From contig JAGBYN010000001.1 in the NCBI GenBank assembly GCA_017628775.1, forward strand, positions 1 through 24,618: a stretch of DNA of 24,618 nucleotides. Direction: 5' to 3'. Origin of the DNA: Bacteroidaceae bacterium. Its GTDB lineage: Bacteria; Bacteroidota; Bacteroidia; Bacteroidales; Bacteroidaceae. This document shows, piece after piece, positions 8,160 through 15,748 of the stretch. How positions within the stretch are numbered: the stretch's first letter is position 1; every line of letters starts with the position of its first letter. The notes under the pieces are model-generated. The model saw only the letters and a list, made by a program, of their open reading frames with translations, made no database searches and was not told the origin of the DNA. A program made the translations under genes and the position numbers.

Positions 8160-9230
8160 ATGCCACATTTCTCATCACTTCTGATTGGTTGGTACCTTGA
8201 AAACGGAAGAGCATTACCCTGGCGCGAAACAAAAGACCCCTACCACATCTTGCTTTCTGAAATCATATTGCACCAAACGCAAGTGTGTCAAGGATTAGCC
8301 TATTACCAAAGATTTCTACATAAATACCCCACCGTAAACCATTTAGCCTCAGCCTCGCAAGACGAAGTCATGCAACTATGGCAAGGATTGGGATATTATA
8401 GCAGAGCACGAAACTTACACCAAGCCGCAAAGCAAATCGCACAATTAGGGCACTTCCCTCGCACCTACAACGAAATTCTCAAGCTCAAAGGTGTTGGCGC
8501 CTACACGGCGTCAGCAATAGCTTCATTCGCCTTCAACCTGCCACACGCCGCCATTGATGGCAACGCATACCGAGTGCTTAGTCGATGCTTCGCCATAAAC
8601 ACACCCATCGACTCAACAACTGGCAAAAAAGAATTCGAACAACTTGCAAACGAAATCATCGACCCCAAACGTCCAGCCCTGTTCAATCAAGCCATGATGG
8701 ACTTAGGAGCCACATGCTGCACACCGAAAGCACCACAATGCCAACAATGCCCAATTAACGCACTTTGCTTGGCACACGCGCAAAACGAAGTTGCACTTTA
8801 CCCTGTAAAACAAGCAAAAATCAAGCTACAAACAAGGTACCTCACATTCATTGCCATACACGATGACACACACATCTTACTAAAACGAAGATCAGAAGGA
8901 GACATCTGGCAAGGACTCTATCAACCGCTCTTAATCGAACAAACACAAGCCAACACCACAGCATCTGTCAACGAGATTCTTACCCACAAAAACATTCAGC
9001 CCTACTTCAATTCAAACACAAGACCAACTCTGGGCACACTATTCACAAACCACAAGCACCGACTCACACATCGCCTGCTCATCATAGATGCCTATACACT
9101 AAAGGTTGACCAACTCTGCCCCACAAACGAACAATACATCCCCATACCACTCCAAGATATAGACCAATACGGAGTACCAAAAATCGTGCAAATCATTTTC
9201 GAAAAACTAAAACAGACGCAAAAGCTATGA
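8160..9230 (+). CDS. mutY: Adenine DNA glycosylase MutY
   Basis: This 356-residue enzyme removes A paired with 8-oxoguanine in base-excision repair. The HhH-GPD domain comes first: the SEIILHQTQV segment with catalytic E34, the helix-hairpin-helix LKGVGAYTASAI (~108-120), and AIDGNAYRVL with catalytic D133. The 4Fe-4S ligands follow as C187-x6-C194-x2-C197-x5-C203. A C-terminal NUDIX-like domain (ILLKRRSEGDIWQGLYQPLL) recognises 8-oxoG. The ATG at 8160 is chosen over an in-frame TTG at 8151 because homologues begin near this point. H38 replaces the first Gln of the usual LQQTQ. The stop overlaps the next gene's start (ATGA), showing translational coupling. Confidence 0.95.
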   Translation: MPHFSSLLIGWYLENGRALPWRETKDPYHILLSEIILHQTQVCQGLAYYQRFLHKYPTVNHLASASQDEVMQLWQGLGYYSRARNLHQAAKQIAQLGHFPRTYNEILKLKGVGAYTASAIASFAFNLPHAAIDGNAYRVLSRCFAINTPIDSTTGKKEFEQLANEIIDPKRPALFNQAMMDLGATCCTPKAPQCQQCPINALCLAHAQNEVALYPVKQAKIKLQTRYLTFIAIHDDTHILLKRRSEGDIWQGLYQPLLIEQTQANTTASVNEILTHKNIQPYFNSNTRPTLGTLFTNHKHRLTHRLLIIDAYTLKVDQLCPTNEQYIPIPLQDIDQYGVPKIVQIIFEKLKQTQKL

Positions 9231-9808
9231 ATGCATACATCAGATATTTTGACCAGGAAACCTTAGTGAGCTCCTTCGAAGAATTAATTGATTTCCTAAC
9301 AGCTATACCTGAAATAACCGTCACGACAAACCTCATGGAGGACATAAAAGCCTATCTCGAAAGCTCAATGCCCTACCCTAAACGATATAAAGTCAGACCA
9401 CGCGTGTATTTCATCGTCATCAAAACAACCGCCAAAACAATGCAGGAATTTAAAGCATACGGTGAAAGCGAAAACGCAAACCAAGAAAACAAAAGCGCAA
9501 CGCTATCAAACGAAGAACATCAGGAAAACAAGCCAGGATGGTACGAAGTGGAAATGATATTCAAAAGAGTCACACGCATTCCCGAAACCGAAAAATTCCA
9601 GTACGTTGACACCCCTTTCTCGGCCTACATCAACGCACAATCCCAACAAGAATGCTATGACAAAATGGTGGAATACATACACAACAGAAAAGACGTGGAC
9701 GCAAGAAGTCAAATCCCTTCAATCAAAAGTGCAAACTTCTCATGCACATATTTAGCTACGCATTTAGAATTCCCAAACCCCACACCAACCCCCACGAAAG
9801 AGGCTTAA
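9227..9808 (+). CDS. Uncharacterised protein coupled to mutY
   Basis: This 193-residue protein belongs to no family I recognise. It starts inside the mutY stop (ATGA overlap), so it is translated together with it. No signal peptide or membrane segment is visible, so it is probably cytoplasmic. It has a folded-looking N-terminal part (residues 1-75: IRYFDQETLVSSFEELIDFL, YKVRPRVYFIVIKTT), a hydrophilic Asn/Glu/Lys-rich linker (~80-105), a second structured part (PGWYEVEMIFKRVTRIP, SQQECYDKMVEYIHNR) and a Pro/Thr tail. The repeated pattern of beta strands plus helix hints at two related halves, but this is a guess. A role in DNA repair is suggested only by position. Confidence 0.75.
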   Translation: MNAYIRYFDQETLVSSFEELIDFLTAIPEITVTTNLMEDIKAYLESSMPYPKRYKVRPRVYFIVIKTTAKTMQEFKAYGESENANQENKSATLSNEEHQENKPGWYEVEMIFKRVTRIPETEKFQYVDTPFSAYINAQSQQECYDKMVEYIHNRKDVDARSQIPSIKSANFSCTYLATHLEFPNPTPTPTKEA

Positions 9809-9838
9809 TCAAGCCAGTCCCACACCTTAACCCCAAAT

Positions 9839-9873
9839 CTCCATTAACACCTCTAAGCTATTAACTGGAGTTT
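9839..9873 (+). terminator. Probable terminator of the mutY unit
   Basis: CTCCATTAA (9839-9847) pairs with TTAACTGGAG (9861-9870), leaving one C bulged. TTTACATTATT follows. The T tract is short and interrupted. Confidence 0.45.
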
Positions 9874-9924
9874 ACATTATTCAACTTTACTTAAACGACT
9901 AAGCAACAAATCATTTGTTTTACT

Positions 9925-9954
9925 TTGCCGATTCAAGATAATATTGTAATTTTG
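9925..9954 (+). promoter_or_regulatory. Promoter of tRNA-Arg
   Basis: TTG (9925-9927, within TTTG), exactly 19 nt, then TAATTTTG (9947-9954). This is a full match to the Bacteroidota consensus, 17 bp before the tRNA. Confidence 0.8.
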
Positions 9955-9971
9955 CGCACGAAATAAGGATT

Positions 9972-10046
9972 GGTTCCGTAGCTCAGTTGGATTAGAGCAA
10001 CGCCCTTCTAAGGCGTGGGTCTTGGGTTCGAGCCCCAACGGAATCA
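9972..10046 (+). tRNA. tRNA-Arg (anticodon TCT)
   Basis: A full cloverleaf can be folded. The acceptor is GGTTCCG with CGGAATC (one G-U pair), the D arm is GCTC/GAGC, and the anticodon stem is ACGCC/GGCGT around CTTCTAA, giving anticodon TCT (10007-10009). The T arm is TTGGG-TTCGAGC-CCCAA. Discriminator A is at 10046. The 3' CCA is not encoded. It reads AGA codons. It has its own promoter and terminator, so it is a single-tRNA transcript. Confidence 0.95.
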
Positions 10047-10049
10047 CAG

Positions 10050-10086
10050 ATTGGAGGAAAGTTCATGTAGCTTTCCTCCAATTTTG
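10050..10086 (+). terminator. Terminator of tRNA-Arg
   Basis: ATTGGAGGAAAG (10050-10061) and CTTTCCTCCAAT (10071-10082) form a perfect 12-bp stem with a 9-nt loop, followed by TTTG. It begins 3 nt after the tRNA. Confidence 0.85.
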
Positions 10087-10110
10087 TATCGTTATATTTT
10101 GTACCCCCCC

Positions 10111-10170
10111 AAAAAAAGAGAATGTGGTTTGCACAAATGAACTTAATCACTCATTGTGCGAACCACATTC
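10111..10170 (-). terminator. Terminator of the CxxCH lipoprotein gene
   Basis: GAATGTGGTTTGCACAAATGA (10120-10140) pairs with TCATTGTGCGAACCACATTC (10151-10170), a ~20-bp stem with one bulge and one G-T pair. On the minus strand it is followed by TCTTTTTTT (10119-10111). It sits back to back with the tRNA terminator. Confidence 0.8.
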
Positions 10171-10179
10171 TTCAACGTT

Positions 10180-11691
10180 TTATTTATACACAACCCTACC
10201 AACCTCAGTATCATTATAAATTACCTCCTTTAGCTGCTCAGGCGATGTAGGGACTTTATTCTTTGAGAACTCTGGTACATTATAACTCTTCATACGCTTA
10301 TAGTGCATATCAGGAGTTTCCAATGGCAAAAGGAATGCCTTATGATCATTGCCCTCTGAATCAAAATAAGCAATATAGGGACGAGAATAAGAACCGTCAT
10401 CTCGACGCGATGCTACAACAAGCCAACGTCCATTACTACTCCATCCATGATAGCTATCAGGACCAGGTGCAGATGCCTTATCCAAACGATGCACTTCGCC
10501 CGTCAACATATCCTTAACATAAAGATCTGCATCAGCATGCCAGATGTGGAATTGACCATAATTACCCACCGTAAAGAGCAAATAACGACCATCAGGACTG
10601 ATGCGAGGCACCGCCGCACTCTTGCCCATTGACGCGCACGCCACTTCAACTTTAAGACTATCAACCTTGCCTGTTTCTATATCATAATTCAAACTCATCA
10701 CATCATAACGCAAGGAATCATACATCGTAGAAATAACCGTGGCGCGAACACTATCGGGCAATGAAGCCAAACCCGGAGTATAAGCACGGCAGAAGTAAAG
10801 TTTACGACCATCTGGCGCCCAACAAGGGAACGTTTCCAAATAATCAGAAGTCCTCAAAATATTGGAAATCTCTTGACTCTCTGCGTTATATACGATTAAA
10901 TCTGAAGCATAATCAATCACCTCTATCTTATCCTTTTTACCAAGGTGGAACACCTGACCAGTGTTGTTTGAAGAAAAAGCAACAACAGGCGCATGAGGAT
11001 TCCAAGTGGGATAAACCGCATTTGAAAGGATTGAGTCGCACTTCATATTCATCTTCGTAATCTTTCCGCCTCTCACAAAGATCGTGCCGCCATGCGTACC
11101 TCTCACGTGGAAAAGCATATTCGAAGTGTCATGATTTTGATAATTATGGCAATTAATGCAGTGGTTATGATTGTCGTCAAAATCGCGATTGTTCTCATAA
11201 ATAACGAATTCATCAAAGTTTGTCAAATTTCTTTGATACAAACCTAATTGACGATACAACTCATAACTTGGTTCAATAAGTCGGTATGACAAGAAACTAT
11301 CTATCGGTTCCTGAGCCACTTTAAATGAATAAGGCATCAACGCTTGCCATTGATTAGCACGCTCCACAAAGATTTGAACGGTTAATGCTTGACCCTTACT
11401 CTCCTCCAGCAACACGCCCCACTCTTTGGCATCAAAACACAAATTCTGACCATCAGCCATCGCAATAATCTCATGACCATTCGCATTTGAAATTTTAGCA
11501 GAATAAGCCGAACCTACCGACTTCACCTTTATATTAAGTGGCGCGATATTGGGGGGCACAACCACATCCTTATAATCAGGAAAAATTTCCGGAACTTCGC
11601 TAATTGAAGTAAACGAAGCGGGAATCTCTTTTGAAACGTTGCCACACGAATAACATAACAACAATATAATATAGAATAAAAACTTTTTCAT
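10180..11691 (-). CDS. Lipoprotein with CxxCH haem motif and TolB/PD40-like beta-propeller
   Basis: This 503-residue protein has a lipoprotein signal (MKKFLFYIILLLCYSC, lipid-bearing C16). An N-terminal Ig-like part (~45-125) resembles an exported beta-sandwich. A single CINCH motif (C178, C181, H182) lies in a His/Asn-rich stretch and could bind one c-type haem. From ~195 to 490 there are PD40/WD-like blades with the typical phrases YPTWNPHAPVVAFSSN, FPCWAPDGRKLYFC, VPRISPDGRYLLFTV and YHGWSSNGRWLVVAS. It probably faces the periplasm or cell surface. The DUF6057-like membrane gene lies upstream on the same strand, 55 bp away, and the two are probably co-transcribed. Whether haem is attached is not known from sequence. 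Such genes are sometimes labelled TolB or cytochrome c biosynthesis protein without proof. Confidence 0.82.
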   Translation of the reverse strand: MKKFLFYIILLLCYSCGNVSKEIPASFTSISEVPEIFPDYKDVVVPPNIAPLNIKVKSVGSAYSAKISNANGHEIIAMADGQNLCFDAKEWGVLLEESKGQALTVQIFVERANQWQALMPYSFKVAQEPIDSFLSYRLIEPSYELYRQLGLYQRNLTNFDEFVIYENNRDFDDNHNHCINCHNYQNHDTSNMLFHVRGTHGGTIFVRGGKITKMNMKCDSILSNAVYPTWNPHAPVVAFSSNNTGQVFHLGKKDKIEVIDYASDLIVYNAESQEISNILRTSDYLETFPCWAPDGRKLYFCRAYTPGLASLPDSVRATVISTMYDSLRYDVMSLNYDIETGKVDSLKVEVACASMGKSAAVPRISPDGRYLLFTVGNYGQFHIWHADADLYVKDMLTGEVHRLDKASAPGPDSYHGWSSNGRWLVVASRRDDGSYSRPYIAYFDSEGNDHKAFLLPLETPDMHYKRMKSYNVPEFSKNKVPTSPEQLKEVIYNDTEVGRVVYK

Positions 11692-11746
11692 AAAACGCTA
11701 TTTATAAATCTATAAAAAACACGCCAAGTCAAGGCCTTACGGTGTG

Positions 11747-13267
11747 CTAATTCACGCCAACATTATTTTGTTCTTGACGACGCACCTGGTTTGGATTATT
11801 ATTTTCACAATAGTAATAATAGAAATAAGTACCAAGCCATTTTTCTTTCATCACCTCCCTCAACTTTGGTTTATCGTCAAGATAAGGCTGAGCCTCCTTC
11901 ACAAAACTTTGAAATTGAGCAAGAAGAATACGATCATTCGCGATATCAGGAAAAACCTGAGCCACATCCTTTAAGGTGACTGATTTTATCAAAATCGCCT
12001 CACGAACCGCTTGAGGCAATCTACCACCTAACTTCTGGCGCATCACACCTGCCACATTAAGCAATCGCATTAATTCTTTAGAATAAAGCGTCGCAGCAAC
12101 AGAAGTAATCAGAGTATAATTTGAACCAGAACTCAAACCCACATTATAGCCCATAAAAATTGGACGACGATAATTTTGTTCAAGATTCTCTTCCAAAGGC
12201 TTTAATGCCAAAACATTGACAATCTCTTGATCGGCATTCATTAAACTCGGATTAACCAAATAAGCACGCCATTTTTCAACAAAATCCGATTCAAAAGGCA
12301 CACCCTCCAATGCAAAAAGATAACGTTCTGCCAAAGCCTTCTCTTGATTTAAAATCGCACACATAGCCATGCGTTTATAATAGGCTATGGTAGGACCTAC
12401 CATTACATGCTGCTCCATAACAGCTCTATAAGAAGAGTTTATCAAGCCTGCATGAAAATTAGCATCCCCCTCAAAAAGCGAATATTCCGTTTTACCTTCG
12501 TAAACCAAATAATTGTTGTCCTCGGGATAATCAAAAGGAAGATTAAAAAGCTTCTCTAAAAGTTTACCTTGCTGTTGCAAAGCTATAGCATAATAAGCCG
12601 CAACGGCACGAGTCGGACGGCGTGCTGACAACGCCTCTTTTTCCATATCTTCCCATTCCGCTTGCCACATCATATTTTGCAAACGAGCCGTTAACACGTC
12701 ATTCTGACGAAAATAATCGGTACTAACAAAAAGCAAAACAAAAGATAGACCCAAGGCCAACACAACACCCATTGGCGACTTCGTTTCGTGCTGACGCTTT
12801 TTTAACGCAAAATGACCAGCCAAAGCACACAAGCCACAAACCAAAGTAACAAGAATAGGCAAACCAATCACCATCGAAGGCTCATCATGATAATACACAC
12901 GAATGCCACGAAAAACCAAGTAAGAGAGCGTCAAAATTGGCAAAAGAAATGTAAGCGGCTTCCACTTGCGGGACAATCGCAAAGCACGCGCAAGCAAACA
13001 TGCGGAGCCAACTAGCCAAAGCGTCATCCAAGCACCGCCTAACCAAATACTTTTAAAGGGAAGCATCAAAAAACGCAAAACCCAATAAATATCACCCCAA
13101 GGCAAATTACTCACATATACCATTTGCTCCGCCGAAGTAGACACATAGCAATACTGCTGAGCACGATGAAAAACATCACCATACGCCCAAGTACAAAAAA
13201 CATACAACAGCAAAACCGCTGCAATATGCACCCATCTATAGGGTATTGCCTTCATTAAAAATTTCAT
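11747..13267 (-). CDS. Multi-pass inner-membrane protein, DUF6057-like
   Basis: This protein has 506 residues from the chosen start (MKFLMKAIPYRW). A longer open frame from 13336 adds a Tyr/Leu-rich stretch that looks like upstream non-coding DNA. About five hydrophobic segments lie at residues ~13-30, 76-96, 104-119, 131-154 and 166-183. A large (~320-residue) helical soluble domain follows, with TPR-like phrases (RAVAAYYAIALQQQGKL, YKRMAMCAILNQEKALAERYLFAL). Layout and neighbour match proteins I recall as DUF6057, found beside the PD40/CxxCH lipoprotein in Bacteroidota. The function is unknown. The two may form an envelope complex, the C-terminal domain lying in the periplasm or cytoplasm (inference). 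Confidence 0.75.
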   Translation of the reverse strand: MKFLMKAIPYRWVHIAAVLLLYVFCTWAYGDVFHRAQQYCYVSTSAEQMVYVSNLPWGDIYWVLRFLMLPFKSIWLGGAWMTLWLVGSACLLARALRLSRKWKPLTFLLPILTLSYLVFRGIRVYYHDEPSMVIGLPILVTLVCGLCALAGHFALKKRQHETKSPMGVVLALGLSFVLLFVSTDYFRQNDVLTARLQNMMWQAEWEDMEKEALSARRPTRAVAAYYAIALQQQGKLLEKLFNLPFDYPEDNNYLVYEGKTEYSLFEGDANFHAGLINSSYRAVMEQHVMVGPTIAYYKRMAMCAILNQEKALAERYLFALEGVPFESDFVEKWRAYLVNPSLMNADQEIVNVLALKPLEENLEQNYRRPIFMGYNVGLSSGSNYTLITSVAATLYSKELMRLLNVAGVMRQKLGGRLPQAVREAILIKSVTLKDVAQVFPDIANDRILLAQFQSFVKEAQPYLDDKPKLREVMKEKWLGTYFYYYYCENNNPNQVRRQEQNNVGVN

Positions 13268-13325
13268 ATTCACAATCTTTTTTATTAGTTCTGTTAAATA
13301 AAACCTTAAATAATAATTTATCAAG

Positions 13326-13333
13326 CAAAAATA
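13326..13333 (-). promoter_or_regulatory. Candidate -7 box for the DUF6057-PD40 unit
   Basis: The minus strand reads TATTTTTG (TAnnTTTG), 58 bp before the chosen start codon. No TTG at normal -33 spacing was found. Confidence 0.35.
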
Positions 13334-13392
13334 CAAAAATTAATTATTCCTACATCTAACAAAACCATTAATTTCCAACCATCAAGATTAAC

Positions 13393-13449
13393 AAAAAAAA
13401 AATAGCCACACATTAAGCAAGGAAAACCTTGTTCAATGTGAGGCTATTT
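13393..13449 (-). terminator. Strong terminator after the FadL-type gene
   Basis: AATAGCC (13401-13407) pairs with GGCTATT (13442-13448). Inside it, CACATT pairs with AATGTG and GCAAGG with CCTTGT-type bases around AAAA. A run of A (13393-13402) gives T residues on the minus strand, and TTTTCTTTT follows on the plus strand, so it may act in both directions. Confidence 0.75.
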
Positions 13450-13506
13450 TCTTTTCTATAGTATCAAAATATATCTTGACGCTATATCCTTTAACTTATT
13501 CTTTTT

Positions 13507-14922
13507 TTAGAACTTGAAGTCCAAGCTAACACCCACTACGTCGTTCTTACGAGTGTAGTTGCAAGCAGTTCCGTTTGCGTTAGTGAACTTGTGGTCATCG
13601 TAGAATGAGTGCATGTAACCTACGTTGAGCTTCAACTTATCAGAGAACTTGTAAGCACCACCTACGCAAAGACCGTAAGAGCTGATGTTGAAACTTGTGT
13701 CAGTCATGTCAGCATCATTGAAACCATACTGAGTGCGCTGACCACCAATACCTAAAGTAATCTTTTCATTAACATCCCATTCAGCACCGAGTGTGATTTC
13801 ATAAGTGTCGTCGCTCACTGCTGTAGCCGAACCCTTAGCGTCCTTATCAAAGTAGTAGTTGAAACCAGCCATCGCGCGGATATTGTCAGTAACTTCGTAC
13901 TGAGCACCTACTGTAAAGAGAGCGGGGATGTCAGAACGAACCTTTGCACCATCAGCATAAACTGCAACCGCAGGTACTTGTGATGCAAGTGCTGAAAGGT
14001 TTGCGCTATTATTTGATTCGTTTTCAAGTTCAACCTTAGCACGGAATTCGTACTTCGCACCGATGTTCAACTTACCGAGCTTCAAGTTTGCACCAATGAT
14101 TGGCTGGAAAGCAACTGCATCTTGCTTACAATCGAGCTTGTAGTCAGAAATCATAACAGCTGTAGTACCAGCTTGTTGTGCCATTGCTGCATATTGAGCA
14201 GCTTCAGTAGCCATACCCAAAGCGGCATATTGCTGAGCTGCAGCTGCAGCTTGATCTGAAAGCGCCTTATATTCAGCTGATGAAAGACCGTTAGCCTTAA
14301 TGTTTGCAATAGCGCCCTCGTAAGCACAGTTTGCCAAGATACCACGAACACCTCCGAATACAGAGAAGTTCTCTGTCACCTTGTAAGTAGCACCGAGCTG
14401 AAGACCGTAGAAATACTGTTCACCCGTAAGGTTCTGATTGAGCGCGTAAGACGTACCACCCTGCTTATACACAAGACCGCCAATAAGTTCTTCAAACATG
14501 GGAAGACCATTGTCGAACTCACACTTACCGCCACCACCTGCAACAGCAAAGTTTGCAGACACTGACCATTTGTCATTGATCACATAAGCAGCCTGGATTG
14601 AGGGGATAACGGGAGCCGTAGCCTTACCTTCGAAGAAGCGGCTTGCGCTTGGGTTATTCGTGTTCATACCGAACAAAGGATTTGTCACATCCATTTGGCG
14701 CTTTTGCCAAGCTGCTTGCCAAGTCACACCGAGATGGAAGCCCTGAGGCATAAATGCAACACCTGCAGGGTTTGTGTAAACACCTTCAATACCGATAATA
14801 GCCTGACGTGAGGGGTTGCGAAGGAACGATGCGTGCTGGTTAGTGTTAGTAAGAAGACCACCAGCGAAAGTTGAAACTGTAGCGGACATCATGAGCGCCG
14901 CAGAAACTAAAATTTTCTTCAT
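13507..14922 (-). CDS. FadL/OmpP1-type outer-membrane beta-barrel protein
   Basis: This protein has 471 residues from MKKILVSAALMMSATV, a type I signal peptide cleaved near TFA (~20). An upstream in-frame ATG (14973) would put 17 hydrophilic residues before the signal and is rejected; the promoter also lies in that stretch. The N-terminal region with GVYTNPAGVAFM is the FadL/OmpP1 signature (NPAG). Many alternating strands follow, and the protein ends in VSLDFKF, the C-terminal aromatic needed for barrel assembly. The family moves hydrophobic molecules such as fatty acids or aromatics across the outer membrane; the substrate here is unknown. An Ala/Gln-rich helical insertion lies at residues ~213-256. 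It is a single-gene unit with its own promoter and terminator. Confidence 0.85.
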   Translation of the reverse strand: MKKILVSAALMMSATVSTFAGGLLTNTNQHASFLRNPSRQAIIGIEGVYTNPAGVAFMPQGFHLGVTWQAAWQKRQMDVTNPLFGMNTNNPSASRFFEGKATAPVIPSIQAAYVINDKWSVSANFAVAGGGGKCEFDNGLPMFEELIGGLVYKQGGTSYALNQNLTGEQYFYGLQLGATYKVTENFSVFGGVRGILANCAYEGAIANIKANGLSSAEYKALSDQAAAAAQQYAALGMATEAAQYAAMAQQAGTTAVMISDYKLDCKQDAVAFQPIIGANLKLGKLNIGAKYEFRAKVELENESNNSANLSALASQVPAVAVYADGAKVRSDIPALFTVGAQYEVTDNIRAMAGFNYYFDKDAKGSATAVSDDTYEITLGAEWDVNEKITLGIGGQRTQYGFNDADMTDTSFNISSYGLCVGGAYKFSDKLKLNVGYMHSFYDDHKFTNANGTACNYTRKNDVVGVSLDFKF

Positions 14923-14948
14923 TTTTGTTAATATTTTGAAAACCGGTG

Positions 14949-14980
14949 CAAAATTAGGCTGATTTTTGCACAACGCCCAA
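14949..14980 (-). promoter_or_regulatory. Promoter of the FadL-type gene
   Basis: The minus strand reads TTG (14980-14978), 21 nt, then TAATTTTG (14956-14949). It lies 27 bp before the start codon chosen here. Confidence 0.65.
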
Positions 14981-15140
14981 TTTTTTGTGCAAAAATATCA
15001 CTTGTTTACCCATATTAACAACAGAATGATATGCACAGATTACATAATTTTGTGCAAAACCCCAAATATTTGGTTTTAAACGCAAATAACGCATTCAGCA
15101 AATTACAGCACCAACATTAACAACACCCTTACCATGAAAC

Positions 15141-15169
15141 AAAAAAAATCCCACCGGAATTCCGATGGG
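15141..15169 (-). terminator. Terminator of the cysteine-rich lipoprotein gene
   Basis: On the minus strand CCCATCGG-AATT-CCGGTGGG (15169-15150) forms an 8-bp stem with one G-T pair, followed by ATTTTTTTT (15149-15141). Confidence 0.8.
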
Positions 15170-15230
15170 TTAAATCGTGACTAATGCTCGGCTATCGCAC
15201 AGCTTAGCACACCTTCGCTTAAACTAAAGA

Positions 15231-15419
15231 TTAAGCCTTAACTGAATCACAGCAAACTGAGTCAGCGCAGCAAGAATCAGCACAAGCTGAATCAGCGCAG
15301 CAAGAATCAGTAGCAACAACTGTGTCATTAGCAACTTCAGCAGCAGGAGTAGTGTTACCACCGCAAGAAGCGAAAGAAACTGCAGCGAAAGCAGCGAACA
15401 TGAAAACCAACTTCTTCAT
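15231..15419 (-). CDS. Small cysteine-rich lipoprotein
   Basis: This 62-residue protein has a lipoprotein signal (MKKLVFMFAAFAAVSFASC, lipid-bearing C19). Cleavage leaves a 44-residue mature peptide: a Thr/Ala/Val linker, then a tail made of ADSCC/ADSAC/ADSVCC-type repeats with seven cysteines and regular Asp residues. The DNA shows a 30-bp repeat (10 codons). It has its own promoter and terminator, so it is a genuine gene. Similar short lipoproteins with Asp/Ser/Ala/Cys tails exist in Bacteroidales, but I know of no function. The Cys/Asp pattern would suit metal binding or disulfide cross-links (inference). Confidence 0.8.
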   Translation of the reverse strand: MKKLVFMFAAFAAVSFASCGGNTTPAAEVANDTVVATDSCCADSACADSCCADSVCCDSVKA

Positions 15420-15472
15420 TTTCTTTGTTTAGTTTTTAAAGTAATACAATTAATTGTCCTATTAAAACGCTG

Positions 15473-15500
15473 CAAAATTACAGACTTTTTTCAATTGCAA
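15473..15500 (-). promoter_or_regulatory. Promoter of the cysteine-rich lipoprotein gene
   Basis: The minus strand reads TTTTG (TTG at 15500-15498), 17 nt, then TAATTTTG (15480-15473), 54 bp before the start. The 329-bp divergent region 15420-15748 holds this promoter, that of mtaB, and AT-rich sequence with nothing else recognised. Confidence 0.6.
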
Positions 15501-15672
15501 AAAAGAAATCCTGCATACAAAACAAACTACACTATATTTTTTAACATTTAAAAACTTTTTTCAAAAACATTTGACAAATTCACCTTGCAATTCGTTTTTA
15601 GCAATAACTTTTTATTCGTTTTTAATAATTGATTTTGAGCATTTTTTTGTACACATTTAAGTTTATAAATAG

Positions 15673-15702
15673 TTGTGCACTATCATCTTTTTATTATATT
15701 TG
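15673..15702 (+). promoter_or_regulatory. Promoter of mtaB
   Basis: TTG (15673-15675), exactly 19 nt, then TATATTTG (15695-15702). It fits the Bacteroidota consensus and lies 46 bp before the GTG start. Confidence 0.75.
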
Positions 15703-15748
15703 CAAAAGATAAAGACAACGATTGTTTAAATCATAATAAAGAATCATA

